From Cryptomeria japonica (lineage: Eukaryota > Streptophyta > Pinopsida > Cupressales > Cupressaceae): a stretch of 64,000 nucleotides of DNA. Shown here piece by piece: positions 36,696-49,558 of the stretch. The notes beneath the pieces are model-generated. The model saw only the letters and a program-made list of their open reading frames with translations. It was not told where the DNA came from and did no database searches. Each line of letters starts with the position of its first letter. The stretch's first letter is position 1. The stretch spans positions 103,842,796 to 103,906,795 of the forward strand of contig NC_081415.1 of the NCBI RefSeq assembly GCF_030272615.1. The letters are read 5' to 3'. The translations under genes were made by a program, and so were the position numbers.

Positions 36696-37359
36696 GATAT
36701 AAAAGTCCTAGAAAAAATCAATAAAAAGCATATAAAGTCCTAAAAAAAGCATTAAAAAATCAAAAAACAAATAAAAATGTCCAATAAAAAACAAGTGGTG
36801 AAAACCTGGCAAATAGGCGCTATCTAAAAAGTGATTTCTTCCATCTATGAGATCGCTTTGCTCACCTATCCACTTCATCATATCACCTATCACTTCCATC
36901 TATCCTATCTCATCCATTTCATCTTTTGCATCCATTGCTTTGAACCATTTAGCAGGAAATATGCAGCTTACCAACAATTATTAATCTTTGACATACTTAT
37001 CATATTCACTATCTTATATTTTATCAAAATCAATCATATTTGCATTTGTATCCCACCATGGTTTGGATCTTGATCAATTCATACATCCATAATAAAGTTT
37101 TGTTTCCGCTGGGGAAAAAATCCTAATTCCTTTTCCTAAGGTGATCTTTTGAATCTTTGAAAATCCAAAACATTCGGAAAACTTAGAAAAACAAAAACAT
37201 CTAGGGTTTTGAAACATATAATGAGCAACAAATCAACGAAGATCAAGGCATCTTATGAAGATCATGATACAAATGAGCGAGCATACAAACACCCCATACA
37301 TATCAAGTCCAATGCTGCATCATGCTCTAAAGAATCTCACCCCAACCAACAACAAACCT

Positions 37360-37814
37360 CAAGATCTCCCGTCTGGACAGATGAATCACCCAATCAAACC
37401 TGCAAGAATCACAGGGAGAGTCTCGTAATACATAATCATATCCTCCCATTGGATCTCTCCTCTCGAAATGCTCTCATCACCAAATACGACTCTGCAAGCC
37501 TTTGTCCCTACACGATCCTGAAAATCATACTACACTAACTCACCAATCACTGGGATGTGGATAATCCTATAGACATCCTCAAGCGTCACACTAATCTCAC
37601 CCATGGGTAGGTAGAAAGTGTTATGCTCACTATGCCATCTCTTGGCTAAAGCTGTCAACAATCCCCTATTATGGGTAATATCAAGCATGTATAACAAGTG
37701 GCATAATCTGCAGGCATCTATATGTCTCACCTCCACCTGTGTAAGCTCTAGCACTAAGTGGCGTATAGCCGAGAATTTCTCCCGACACTGGAGAACATCA
37801 AGTTTCTCCTATTT
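37360..37814 (-). pseudogene. Antisense plant mobile domain (PMD) frame carried by the Tat-type element
   Basis: On the minus strand a frame opens at about 37814 and reads to a TAG at 37530-37532, then continues in the same frame past it to a TGA near 37387. It contains RGLLTALAKRWHSEHNTFYL and GEISVTLEDVYRIIHIPVIG, and after the stop EDMIMYYETLPVILAGLIG. These match the plant mobile domain (the MAIN/MAIL family), whose known forms include host genes and copies inside Tat-like retrotransposons. It may extend to about 37220 with more stops. No protein-level start was identified. It lies head-to-tail against pol, 0.7-1.1 kb past the integrase end, and just downstream (in its own orientation) of the reverse-oriented repeats at 38210-38440. 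Confidence 0.75.
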
Positions 37815-38209
37815 ACCAAGAGAATTCGATCACTTATCAATAATCTATCTATCTCTCACATAGATCGCTAATCTATCACATCACCAATTGATAAATCTTT
37901 TTCAAATGAAGCAAATCAGGCTATCAAATCAATTTAAGCCTATCAAATCATGGTTTTCTATCAATCAAATGAGTTCAATCAAACTCTGCAATGCTCTTCA
38001 TCAGAAACTAAATTCTTTTTCTTAGAGCTAATTTATCTAATCAGATCAAATCAAATCAATCAATCGTTTATCCTATCAATCAACATTATCAAATCAATCA
38101 ATCGTTTATCCTATCAATCAACATTATTAAATCACCATGCCAAAATTTACATCACTAAAATTCATTTGAAACATAAGTGCTAATATTTTTAACAAAAGCT
38201 ATTCTATTG

Positions 38210-38440
38210 AACACAGACGCTAAATCGAATATGCATGAACCTTTTTCGCACAAGCACTAAACATTGGAACAAAAGCATGAAACAATCAAAAGTGCTACCC
38301 TAATCATCAAATGTGCAAACACTAAAAGCATAAGTGCTGATGAATCATATGCGCTAACATTCATCACAAAGCACTAACAAAATGAGCATATGCGCTAAAA
38401 TTATCAAATGCAGTAACTTTAAATACAAAAGCGCTAACAA
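38210..38440 (-). repeat. Degenerate repeat array, reverse complement of the leader array
   Basis: ACAAAAGCGCTAA at 38425-38437 is the exact reverse complement of the TTAGCGCTTTTGT units in the leader. Variants (CATATGCGCTAA, ACAAAGCACTAAC, AAAAGTGCTACC) recur every 20-35 bp. Read on the minus strand, the array precedes the PMD frame by about 0.4 kb. Confidence 0.7.
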
Positions 38441-38948
38441 ATAAAACAAAATTGCCAAAAATCACAAAAATTCAAAATAGCCAAAAAACGCGCCAAACAA
38501 ACATGGGAAATTGTACAAGTTGCAAAAAGGCTCGGGATAAGATACATACCAGATACCCATACTCAGGAGGTTGCTGATATCATCGAAAATGCTCAAATCG
38601 ATGGTTCTCCAACGGGATCACCATTTTGCCACCTCACCAAGATAATCTCTTCACAAGTTGACAAGGATGCAAATGCGATTAAAATTAACTTTGGTTAATT
38701 TTATATTTACTATTTGGAAGGGTAATTAATGTTTTTCAATGGGGCAATTATATTTATTTTTCATAAATGAATTTAATTGAAGGACCTTTTCAATTATCGT
38801 GAGATCAATCGCTTATCCAATTTTTTTTTAAAAATAATTTCATGATCAATCTCCCGAGGGGGCACACAATCAGGATTTTTATCTCCATTAGGCACACTAT
38901 CAAGACTTTATTTAATCTTTGAAACAATTTTTTTTTTGACATCATTTC

Positions 38949-38962
38949 AAAGAGGGGCAAAA
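38949..38962 (+). promoter_or_regulatory. Polypurine tract of the Tat-type element
   Basis: AAAGAGGGGCAAAA directly precedes TGTATACACA, the start of the 3' LTR. Confidence 0.7.
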
Positions 38963-39034
38963 TGTATACACATAAAAATGGCTATGAGAAATTAAATAAA
39001 TATTTTATATTTATTTAATGTTTATTCTTCTATT
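38963..39034 (+). repeat. 3' LTR of the Tat-type element, first piece
   Basis: The first 72 bp match 25741-25812 closely and then stop at the LINE insertion. The last 18 bases (39017-39034, AATGTTTATTCTTCTATT) are the left copy of the LINE target-site duplication. Confidence 0.88.
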
Positions 39035-39069
39035 GGAATAATAATTCTTAGTCCCTCATCAAAAATAAT

Positions 39070-40697
39070 ATGGCTCTGCAAATTCTCGCTAATGCGAATT
39101 TTAGAAACAGAGATAGCAATTTGCATGATAGCGGGGCTCCGACGACATCTGGAAGGGCTCCCCCTCTGCAGGATCAACCATGGCAAGTGGTTCGAAGCAG
39201 GAGAACCATTAATGCAGAAAAAATCATGGCTAGGGCTACATCGGACATAGCCCATATTTGGGCAGTCCCCAACACCGCACAAATCCCCTCCTTCGCTACC
39301 AAAGCAAACAGGGTACCATTGGGCTCAAAGGCAGAACCGAAATGGTCTCAACCTGAACCTCGAAGAATACAGGCAGAGGGTTTTTTAAAACCATCTAGAG
39401 TCAGAAAACCCACACATCATACCAATATTAATAACACTCATGTAATGCAACAAACACGGAAGGAGCCAAAAATCCCTGTTAGAAAACAGATATCTACAAA
39501 TTCAACAAACCCTAGGTCAGAAACCATCCAAATCTCGGCCCCAAATGTCACCACGGAGTTGAGAAATTACTGCGTTAAGCATGGCTTATTTGCAAAATGG
39601 GAAGGCAGTGGACAATCCTCATCCGAAATAGCAAACTGGTGGAGAGAAACGTTCCACAGCCAGGTAAGTATAATTTCTTTAACCAATAATTTCATCTTCA
39701 TTGAATGTGTTAAGGAATCGTTAAAATCTAGATTGCTAGAGGGTGAACAGGTGTTTTACAAAGGAATGAATTTTAAATTTCTTGATTGGAAACCTAAATT
39801 CGACCCGAGTAGATATGAATTTAGCACAAAATCTAGATGGATAATTATTCACAGTTTACCTGTAGAACTAATGCATGTCAAGATTCTTATTGAGATTGCC
39901 AATAGCATAGGTAAATTTGTTGCCCTAGAAAAAAATTGGTCGAACAAATCCGACATCAAAATATTAATAGATGTAGAAATGAGTTCTGATTACTTAAGGA
40001 ATTTATCCATCAACACGATGTATTGGAATTATAACGTAATTCCCAAATGGTTTAATGTGAGATTACGGAGGAAATTTGCGGTTTAAACCCTAATGGTAGA
40101 AAGACCCAGAATAGAAATACAGGGAACCTGATGAAACCAACTAACAAGGTCAACATCCAATTCAACAATGACATTGGAGGGTTTACCATCATGGAATCAC
40201 GGATGGGGGATAAACAGGGACCACCACCTAACACCCAGATTAGAAATAATACACCCAAAATTGCCAACAACAATGAGAACCCTACAACGCAGGATGAGGA
40301 CAAAATTCAAAAAGAATTGGGTGATGTCATTAACAACCTAATGGGAAAATTTGCAGAAGAATTAGTAGACAAAATGTTACAGGAAGCCAAGCTAACAGAA
40401 AACAACATTCCCTCAAAAGAATATAATCACATAACAAATATGCCTCAGGAAACAAACGAACAAGAAGAAGTGGTTCCTGAGACTCAATACATGGACAACC
40501 CCTCTCTAGTGGTCAAAGGGATGAGTGAACTAGAAGAAAGAAACTTTATAATCAAGGAATTAATTAATATGCAGGAGGAAAGAAACTGGGTTTCCAATGT
40601 CAACCTCGAGGACACAACCAACATGGGAATAATGCTGATAGAAGGAAATAAAGAAAATCCAGATTGTGGCAAACTTGGCAACAATAAGAGAGGTTGA
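39070..40697 (+). pseudogene. LINE ORF1 (nucleic-acid-binding, DUF4283-like), one frameshift
   Basis: An open stretch from ATG 39070 to 40086 (338 codons) has FYKGMNFKFLDWKPKFDPSR and SRWIIIHSLPVELMHVKILI, the layout of the DUF4283 RNA-binding domain of plant LINE ORF1 proteins. Near 40050-40070 a single-base shift moves the reading; the next frame continues GLNPNGRKTQNRN and stays open to 40697 with an Asn/Glu-rich tail. Without the shift the protein would be about 540 residues. The zinc-knuckle cysteines common in this family are not obvious. The protein would coat LINE RNA. Confidence 0.7.
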
Positions 40698-40742
40698 AAG
40701 TAGACAAAATGAAATTGGATGGGCAGGCGGAGGGGCAGACTA

Positions 40743-43700
40743 AAATAATAACCCTATTTTGCCTAGGAAAGAGCCCGCCAGCCCCCAAGCTGGTATAAAA
40801 ATATTAACATGGAATGTAAGGGGACTAGGCACCCCTAGTAAGTAGCACTTGATTAAGCGTAGCTTAAAAAGATCTGATTTGGATATAGTCATGATACAAG
40901 AAACCAAACTAAACAAGGAAGATATGACCAAATTCTGTAAAAGCCTCTACTAATGGCAGGTAGAGGCAACAGAATCCATTGGGGCATCGGGCAGATTGGC
41001 AGTATTATGGAAGAAAAACACAATTAATTATATAGGATATATCAAGATGCAACACTAGATGGTGGGCAAAATTAAAACACTGAATAGAGATACATAATTT
41101 ATCATCATAAATATCTATGGCCCGGTTGCTACGAAGAAGAAAAAATCACTTTGGCTAGAAATTAGTCAATTTTTAACAACTCAAACATTTCCACACTACA
41201 TTATAGGTGGAGATTTCAACACCATTCTACACCAATCAGAAAAATGTGGAGGATCAAAAATCATAAGACAACCTCAAAGAGATTTTATGGAATGGATTAA
41301 CAATAATTACCTTTTAGAAATAAAAATTGACAAAGAATCACACACATGGAACAACAGGAGATCGAGCTTCTCTAACATATCCGAAGTGCTGGATAGGTTC
41401 TTCTTCAAAGGGGACCTAACCTCATTCCAAACCGAGATGAAAGCCTCTGTTATGCCATGGTTAGGTTCCGATCACTTTCCAGTAATGCTAGAACTGATGG
41501 GAGAGCTGAGAACCTGTGGGAGACCATTCAAGTTTGAACTCATATGGTTTAAACATGAGGATTTTTTTCCCAATATACAAAAATGGTGGACAAAATGTAA
41601 TTTTCAGGGTTCCAAAATGTTCTGTCTAAAGTTAAAACTGAAAGAACTTAAGCATAAATTACTAGATTGGAACAAGGAAAGTTTTAAGAACATCTTAGAA
41701 GAAAAATTACGTATCGAAAAAGAACTAGAAAATGTAAACTCAGGAGTAATTCAGCATGGGATGGATCAAACCTTATACGAGTCAGAGAAAAGGCTCCTAG
41801 GCGAGTATGAGGATACTCTAGCCAAGGAAGAAATCTTCTAGAAACAAAAATCTAGAGAAGTCTGGCTAAAGGATGGAGATAAAAATACTAAGTTTTTTCA
41901 TAATAGTGTTAAGGAGAGGAGAGCCAAAAATAGGATTTCACAAATCACTAATAAGGAAAACCAGATTATCACAGACCAAAAGATGATTGTGGAAGATGCA
42001 ACCCAATACTTTAGAAACTTGTTGAATAATTGGGAATGCTCGGATCTTCCACACAATTAGGATTTAATTAAAAACATACCCAAAATACTGATAGAAGAGG
42101 ATAATAAGATGCTCAATGCTAAAATCACCAAGGGAGAAGTAAAATAGGCTCTATCTCAATTTTCAGGGGACAAGGCCCCTGGACCAGATGGATACCCTGC
42201 TGGCTTTTATCGGAAATGCTGGCATATTATAGGTGACAAAGTGTCAGATGCCTTAGAAGCAGCCAGAAATGCAGGTAATTTTCCGAAGGAGATAAACAAC
42301 ACATTCTTAGCACTTATACCAAAAAAAGAAAATCCCTCAAAATGGGAAGAATTCAGACCCATATCCTTATGCAATATGACATATAAATTACTAACTAAAA
42401 TCATGGCTAATAGACTAAAAAAGGTAATACCAGCTATCATTTCTGAAGAACAAACAAGGTTTGTTCCTAACAGATCAATCCTGGATGGGATAATTATTGT
42501 ACAAGAGGCTATTCATTCCATACAAAATCAAAAACAGCCAAATATGTTAATAAAACTTGATATCATGAAAGCATATGATAAAGTAGACTAGTACTTCATG
42601 TGTAGCTGTATGAAAGCCTTCGGTTTTAATAGACAATGGATTAATTGGGTATATAGATGTATTTCAAGCCCCAGTTATTCAGTCTTGATAAATGGAAAAT
42701 CGGAAGGATATTTTGAAGCAATAAGAGGCTTAAGACAGGGAGATCCTCTCTCTCCCTTCTTATTTATTATAATGTTTGAAGCCTTAGGTAGAACCTTCAA
42801 TGCATCAAGAATAGGAGGTAGCCTGCAAGGTATTCAGATAACGACAGGGGTAGAACCCTGTACACACCAACAATTTGTAGATGATACAATGATACTGGGA
42901 AAGGGCAATCTTCAAGAGGCTAAGGAAATCAAAAGAATCCTAACCACATATGGGAAAGAATCAAGAGAATTAGTAAATAACCAAAAATCAGAAATTTTTT
43001 GCTTCAATATGTCCACACATGAGAAAAAGAAAATAGCTAGCTGGCTTGGGTATAGAATTGGACAATTACCATGCACATACTTAGGAATACGGGACAAGAT
43101 CCAGCAAGCTCTGGGATCACCTTATCGAGCATATCAAGAAAAGACTCGCGTCTTGGAAAGGCCTTTGGTTGATAGGGGCAGGTAGAATAACATTGATAAA
43201 ATCAGTCCTATTGGCACTACCCATTTATCTTCTATCCTGCATTCCAATATCAATAGGAGTTTATAAGAACATATCACAGATTATCAGAAATTTTTATTGG
43301 CAAGGAACAGAAGACAAAAATAAATTAAAACTGATATCCTGGGATAAAATTTGCAAAGACATAAGCGATGGGGGCACTGGTATAAGGAACCTAATATGGC
43401 AAAACAAGGCCTTAGGGGCTAAATTAATATGGAGAACATATATCTCCTTCGATGCCAAATGGGCTAGAATACTAAGAAATAAATATCTGGCAGGTGGCCA
43501 TAAGGAGGCAATATTCAGGGAAAAACACCTGCAGAAGGGCTCAAGAATCTGGAATTTTATGAAAGATTGTCACCCCATCATAACAAATCATCTGGTTTGG
43601 GACATCCACAATGGGAAATTGGCATTATTTTGGGAAGACTCCTGGGGGGATCAACCTCCAATTGATGTATTGATGGATACATCCAACATCAAACATCAAC

Positions 43701-44998
43701 TTAAAAACCTTTGGGGTAATTATGTAAAGGACTACATAATTCCTGACCCAAATTCAACATTCGGATGGAAATGGAAAAACATGCTCCCATTTATGCCTGA
43801 AATCAAATTCCAAGAAATACAAAAGATACTTAATCATCGAATGATTTCATTCAGAGAAGGGGATGATACCTTAGTATGGGCAAAATCCAAAAATGGGCAC
43901 TATAACTGTAGAGATGGCTTCAAGAGCATATACAAAAAGGCAAAAGTCTCCAAGGATCACATCCCAGTCGAACTATGCTGGAATAAATTGTGTCTCCCAA
44001 AAGCAGGCTTCTTTGCCTGGGTGGCAATTCAAAGGAAAGTACTTACTGCTGATCAATTCAGACGTAGAGGATATGAAGGACCATCAATCTACCTATCATG
44101 TAAGGAAGATGAAGAAACAAGTGACCATATTTTCATGACATGCAAATATACCCAGAAATGCTGGTACCGGTTAATGACACAGCTAGGATGGTCAGGGGCT
44201 ATTAGCTCCTCCCTGATAGAATGGTGTTCACACTGGCCAACTATTAAGATAAACAGTCTATTCCATAATTTATGGATCTGCAGCCCATCCATAGTAATAT
44301 GGGAAATATGGAAGGAAAGAAATAGAAGAATATTTCAAGAAAAGGAAATGCAAGTAGAAAAACTCTTAATTAAAATAGAAGTGGCTATAACTGAAACCTC
44401 CAATAATAGGAATATGAACATCCCATTACATGGAAAGTCATTCATAGAGTGGGACAACTTTATTAGAAAGCAATGGAGCGGAATAAAAATCCCTCCTTTT
44501 TTTGGAAAAATGGGAACAAACAAAGAAGAAATAAGGAAATCATGCAAATGGCAACCACCAAAGCATGGATGGCTCAAATTAAATTTTGATGGAGCACCCA
44601 TAGGGAACCCTGGTACTGCAGGGGCAGGATGTATAATACATTCTGACATAGGGAGGTGTATTGGATCTAAATCCATTCACTTAGGACAAACCACCAATAA
44701 CACTGTTGAATTACTAAGCCTCATAGAAGGATTGAAGATGTGCAAAGAACTAAGGATAACTAAATTAGAAATTGAGGGCGACTCAGCATTAATAATAAAT
44801 GCAATTAGGACTAAAGGAATGTCGAATTGGAAACTCAAAGGTTTGCTTGATAAAGCATTAAAATTACTCAATTATTTCACAGACTTCACTATCAATCACA
44901 CATACAGAGAAGCAAACCTGGCTGTTGATGCTCTAGCCAATTTAGGGGCAGACGGGATAACTAAGACAACAATTAATATACCAGACTCCACCATCTAG
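40743..44998 (+). pseudogene. LINE ORF2: endonuclease, reverse transcriptase, RNase H; multiple stops and a frameshift
   Basis: The frame enters after a TAA near 40740 and soon reads GIKILTWNVRGLG (WNVRG at 40810). Endonuclease landmarks follow: QETK, INIYGP, IGGDFNTIL, SHTWNNRR, LDRFF and LGSDHFPV. Reverse transcriptase shows DKAPGPDGYPAGF, FRPISLCNMTYKLLTKIMANR, GLRQGDPLSPFLFI and FVDD at 42874-42885 (usually FADD). At least nine in-frame stops occur, for example 41839-41841 and 42589-42591. A frameshift near 43090 puts the last third in a second frame, which stays open for over 600 codons. That part has a zf-RVT-type stretch (LCLPKAGFFAWVAIQRKVLT) and RNase H (LNFDGAPIGNPG, Asp at 44588; NTVELLSLIEGL; EGDSALI; REANLAVDALANLG). 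Confidence 0.88.
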
Positions 44999-45059
44999 TA
45001 ACAAGATGGTAAATAAACCTTATATACCTTTACATACCCGCTCAGACTCAGTCAATATA

Positions 45060-46080
<1,021 letters not shown>

Positions 46081-46631
46081 TGAGTATACATATGTTGTTA
46101 TATATTTGAATACTTATAGAAATGCATATATATACATTTATCATTCTCTAGTAGAAATTATGACTAATGAGCGATAAAGCAGTGATCCAGCCTGGCCGAA
46201 TTCATGGAAACCAACACGGATGATTCTTGAAAGGCTCGATCCTTTATACATATTTAATAGCATAATTATGAGGGAAGCTTATGCATTAGCTCCGATGATT
46301 GCGATTTCCAATACCATTATTGAATCATGTGAAGGATAGGACTGATATGACCCCTAAAGCATGTCGTCTCAAATGAATCAATTAATGATAAATTAAACCT
46401 GATATCAACCTACGGAACATCTGATAGTCATTAAAGAAAATTACGATATCAAGAGTTTTTTAGATATGACCTAGATCTTCACTACTAACAAAAATTAGCT
46501 TGAATTATTAATAACTGAAATGGCACGATAACACATGTTGTCATTATGAATAATGATGACAACCGGATACCCAGCCTGCCTCGTGTTTATATTGAAACAT
46601 AACTCCATACCCCTCAAATTCAAATTGGAAA

Positions 46632-47202
46632 ATGGATACAATCATCAGACTCAGAAGTGATAAGAGGAAAATGGCCTTTTGCGGGGAAATATCTAAAAAA
46701 TGCCTAAATGAGATTATCTTACTCCCACATGAAGTAGTCATTTATGTAGTAAAGAAGGTGCTAGGAAAGGATTTCGTTCAGAATGAAGACAGAACCAGGG
46801 CAAACAGTGACATTGCTGCAATGTTCATTGCAGTAGCCATGCATTTCGACAACAATAGAGACAATATAAAGAATTTATGTAGGAACATCTTTATTCCATC
46901 CATTCTGGGAGAACTTGACAGGGTTTTGGTCAATATTGATGACAATCTCACAATCCCTCAGCCTAGACACTATGACATTCTCATAAGAAATAACAAACCA
47001 TTGCCGAGGTTTCCAATCTTAACATTAGGGGAGGAAGACAACTTCAGAGCTCGACAAGAAGAGATCAGATGAAGCATGGAATTTCTATGCTGCTTAATGC
47101 ATGTGAAGACTCCAACAAAGGAGGACTAGTTTGAGAATTATCTGTTAGCAGAAAACATCACCGTATTTGCAGAACCAGTGGCCCCTGCTAATATGGGTTA
47201 AG
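46632..47202 (+). pseudogene. Unrecognised reading frame in the LINE 3' region
   Basis: From ATG 46632 a frame of 146 codons runs to a TGA at 47070-47072 and continues in the same frame for about 40 more codons, past a second stop, to a TAA near 47202. Composition is protein-like, with hydrophobic and charged residues mixed (ILLPHEVVIYVVKKVLGKDF, RNIFIPSILGELDRVLVNID). I recognise no family. It lies downstream of ORF2 and the (TA)n tracts but inside the segment bounded by the LINE target-site duplication. It may be an extra LINE frame, a captured host fragment or chance. A second protein-like stretch (46177-46338, SDPAWPNSWKPTRMILERLD) lies upstream in another frame. Confidence 0.4.
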
Positions 47203-48457
47203 GCTGAAACATATCTAAAAGACAATTATTATGCGAATAGGTATGCAGATATAGTCCTTAGTCAAGACTTAAATTAGATTAGACTAAATTGCAATACACT
47301 CTATCGACTCTACTACATTATATGGCTGTAATTTTTCTCGAATGCTTACCTATTTCTCCATATATATAGACATACTCATAAGTAGCTTTAGAAGGACTTA
47401 TGAGCAAGGGCTTATGAATGATATGTTTGTATTTGCTTTCTTCGAATGGCTAACACTCCCTTTGAGACTTCCATGGCTGTAATGGCCCTTGGAAAAGGTA
47501 ACATGAAGTTTAGGTTTGTAGGTTAAAATTTCAGAAGTGGCAAATGCAGTGTCAGTAGCACCAATGCTTCATCAACCAGGTAAATTGGGACACCACAATC
47601 ATGGTAAGATTTTGAAATGTTTTCCTGCATCTTTATATTCAAATTATAGTTTGAAAGTGGCTTAACTTCATTTATTGTAGCTTGGATAGTCTCTTACTTT
47701 GGTATAGCCACAACAATGGGATATCAAAATAAGAGATATATAGGGCTACAATAATTATCTGAAGAATAATTCAACAATTCTGCATTATGAAAATAGGCTT
47801 AAAGTTACTAGTCTGAGAGGATTGGTTTGCTTAAATATCCTGCACCTACTTTTGATTTGTGTAGCCTGGGTCTGATCCTTCATGAAGGCCAAATCCAGGA
47901 GCATAAACAAAAGTTGGTAGTATTAAGACTATTTGGTCAAATCTTGCTCCAGCCTAACCGAAATCAGAATATACATCATGTTTTTATCAAAATCTTTATT
48001 TTGTGGTTAGGAAAGATTGGTTTCCAAAGGGAAATTGCATGTTAGGCAGAGTCTAACTTCACAATCAAACTTTCATATGATATAAAAGATTGATTTACAC
48101 TAACAGTTCTGCCAAGTGTTTGAGCTATAACAATGCAGGATACTTGGGATGATCAAGGAGAGAGCATAAACAACCAAGGACCAACCTCTGGACTTAACTG
48201 ATAGAAGCTAATGGATGATCAACTGTTTATCAATGTTACAATTTGGGCTTGTAAGGGGAGAAAATAAAATACTCCCCACCTGAACACCCTAGCGCGGGGT
48301 GACGATGTATTAAATCTAAAATTAGTTATTTTGCTGGACTATGGTCCCGAGAAAGGCTAGAGGTTTTCTCACCTCCACTCTTTCCTACCGGCGCCCGCAT
48401 GAGTGGAGTAGTGTATATTTCTAAATGATTAATAAATTCTTGGCCTCGACCTTTTAT
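47203..48457 (+). other. LINE 3' untranslated region
   Basis: About 1.25 kb has no recognisable coding signal. The last 150 bp, which include CACCCTAGCGCGGGGTGACG and CCTACCGGCGCCCGCATGAG, are more GC-rich than the surroundings and lead to the A-rich tail; they look like the conserved 3' end used for reverse transcription. Confidence 0.55.
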
Positions 48458-48469
48458 TGAAAAAAAATA
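48458..48469 (+). other. LINE A-rich tail
   Basis: TTGAAAAAAAATA immediately precedes the right copy of the 18-bp target-site duplication. Confidence 0.8.
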
Positions 48470-48487
48470 AATGTTTATTCTTCTATT

Positions 48488-49553
48488 AAATAGTTAATTT
48501 GAAAAGATCAATTTATTTAATTCATTTCGCATCTTTCTATTAATTAATTTAATTGAAATATTTTATTAATTATTTCATCTATCCTATTTCTCTGAATTAA
48601 TTAAATATATCTAATATTTAATTATTCTTCTACTCAATTAATTAAATATCTAATATTTATTTTTTTCCTCCAATCATTTGAATATCTAATATCTAATGAT
48701 TATTCTTCTATCCTATAGTCTCAAATATTAAATAATTCTTAATTATTTAATTTCTTTTTCAACTCATTCTTCCATCTCTACTTCATCTTCCCTTTGCCAA
48801 CTCATCAATCATGTGGCTAAAGATATTAATATTTCTTAAATATTAATTCATCATTTATCTCCAACCTCTAAATTTAATGAAATATTGTGTACGTACACAT
48901 ATTTCTTAAATTTTCTTCTATATTCTCTCCAACATCCCTACATCTTAGGAAGGACTTGAGTCCACTTGTCCTCTCATGCCTAAATCCTCTCCAACCATCC
49001 CTAGATTCCCTCAGTCAGCAACCCAGTCAAGGTGAGATGAGTGACACTTGTCTTCTCCTTCCCCCTTTCTCTCAACCTTCACCTTTTCTCACAACCATCC
49101 AAATCTATAGATCTGATCATGACCGTTGATCCAGGACACATCATCTTTTCCTCTCAAAGTCTATAAAATCAGGAGTTTGAGTTGAGAAAGAGTTAGTCTT
49201 CAAGTGAGTTTTCAAGTTGAACATTTGTGAAAACTTATGCATCCGTGAGTTTTAATCTTGAAGCAATTTAGCATAATCATTTAGCATTGCATATCATAGT
49301 ATCAGTTATCAGTCCATTCTTCATATGTCATCTTGGAAGCTATCGGTGCTTTTCTGAGAGCACATCATCTACAACCAAGAACAGTGGAGTTAGGACACAA
49401 TGAGACTTAAATCATGAAGGTAATATAGTTTTTATTTTAATAATTCATTTCATGTAGTTTCATTGGTTGAGTTTGGATTTCCTGTAGCATTTCCTTTGTA
49501 TTTTGTGAAACTAACATGTTGCAGGTAGTATTCTAATGATGAAATTCAAGTAA
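48488..49553 (+). repeat. 3' LTR of the Tat-type element, second piece
   Basis: It resumes the match to the left LTR exactly where the LINE interrupted it and runs to GAAATTCAAG near 49550. The left LTR continues AGTCGACACA, but here AATTGAG follows instead. A TATA-like CTATAAAATC is near 49162. Length differences from the left LTR include a missing second TTAGTCTTCAAG. Confidence 0.85.
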
Positions 49554-49558
49554 TTGAG

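Noticed and set aside
37209-37538. 109-codon plus-strand frame after the Tat integrase
   Set aside because: It lies opposite the antisense PMD frame, which explains its openness; it shows no domain of its own.
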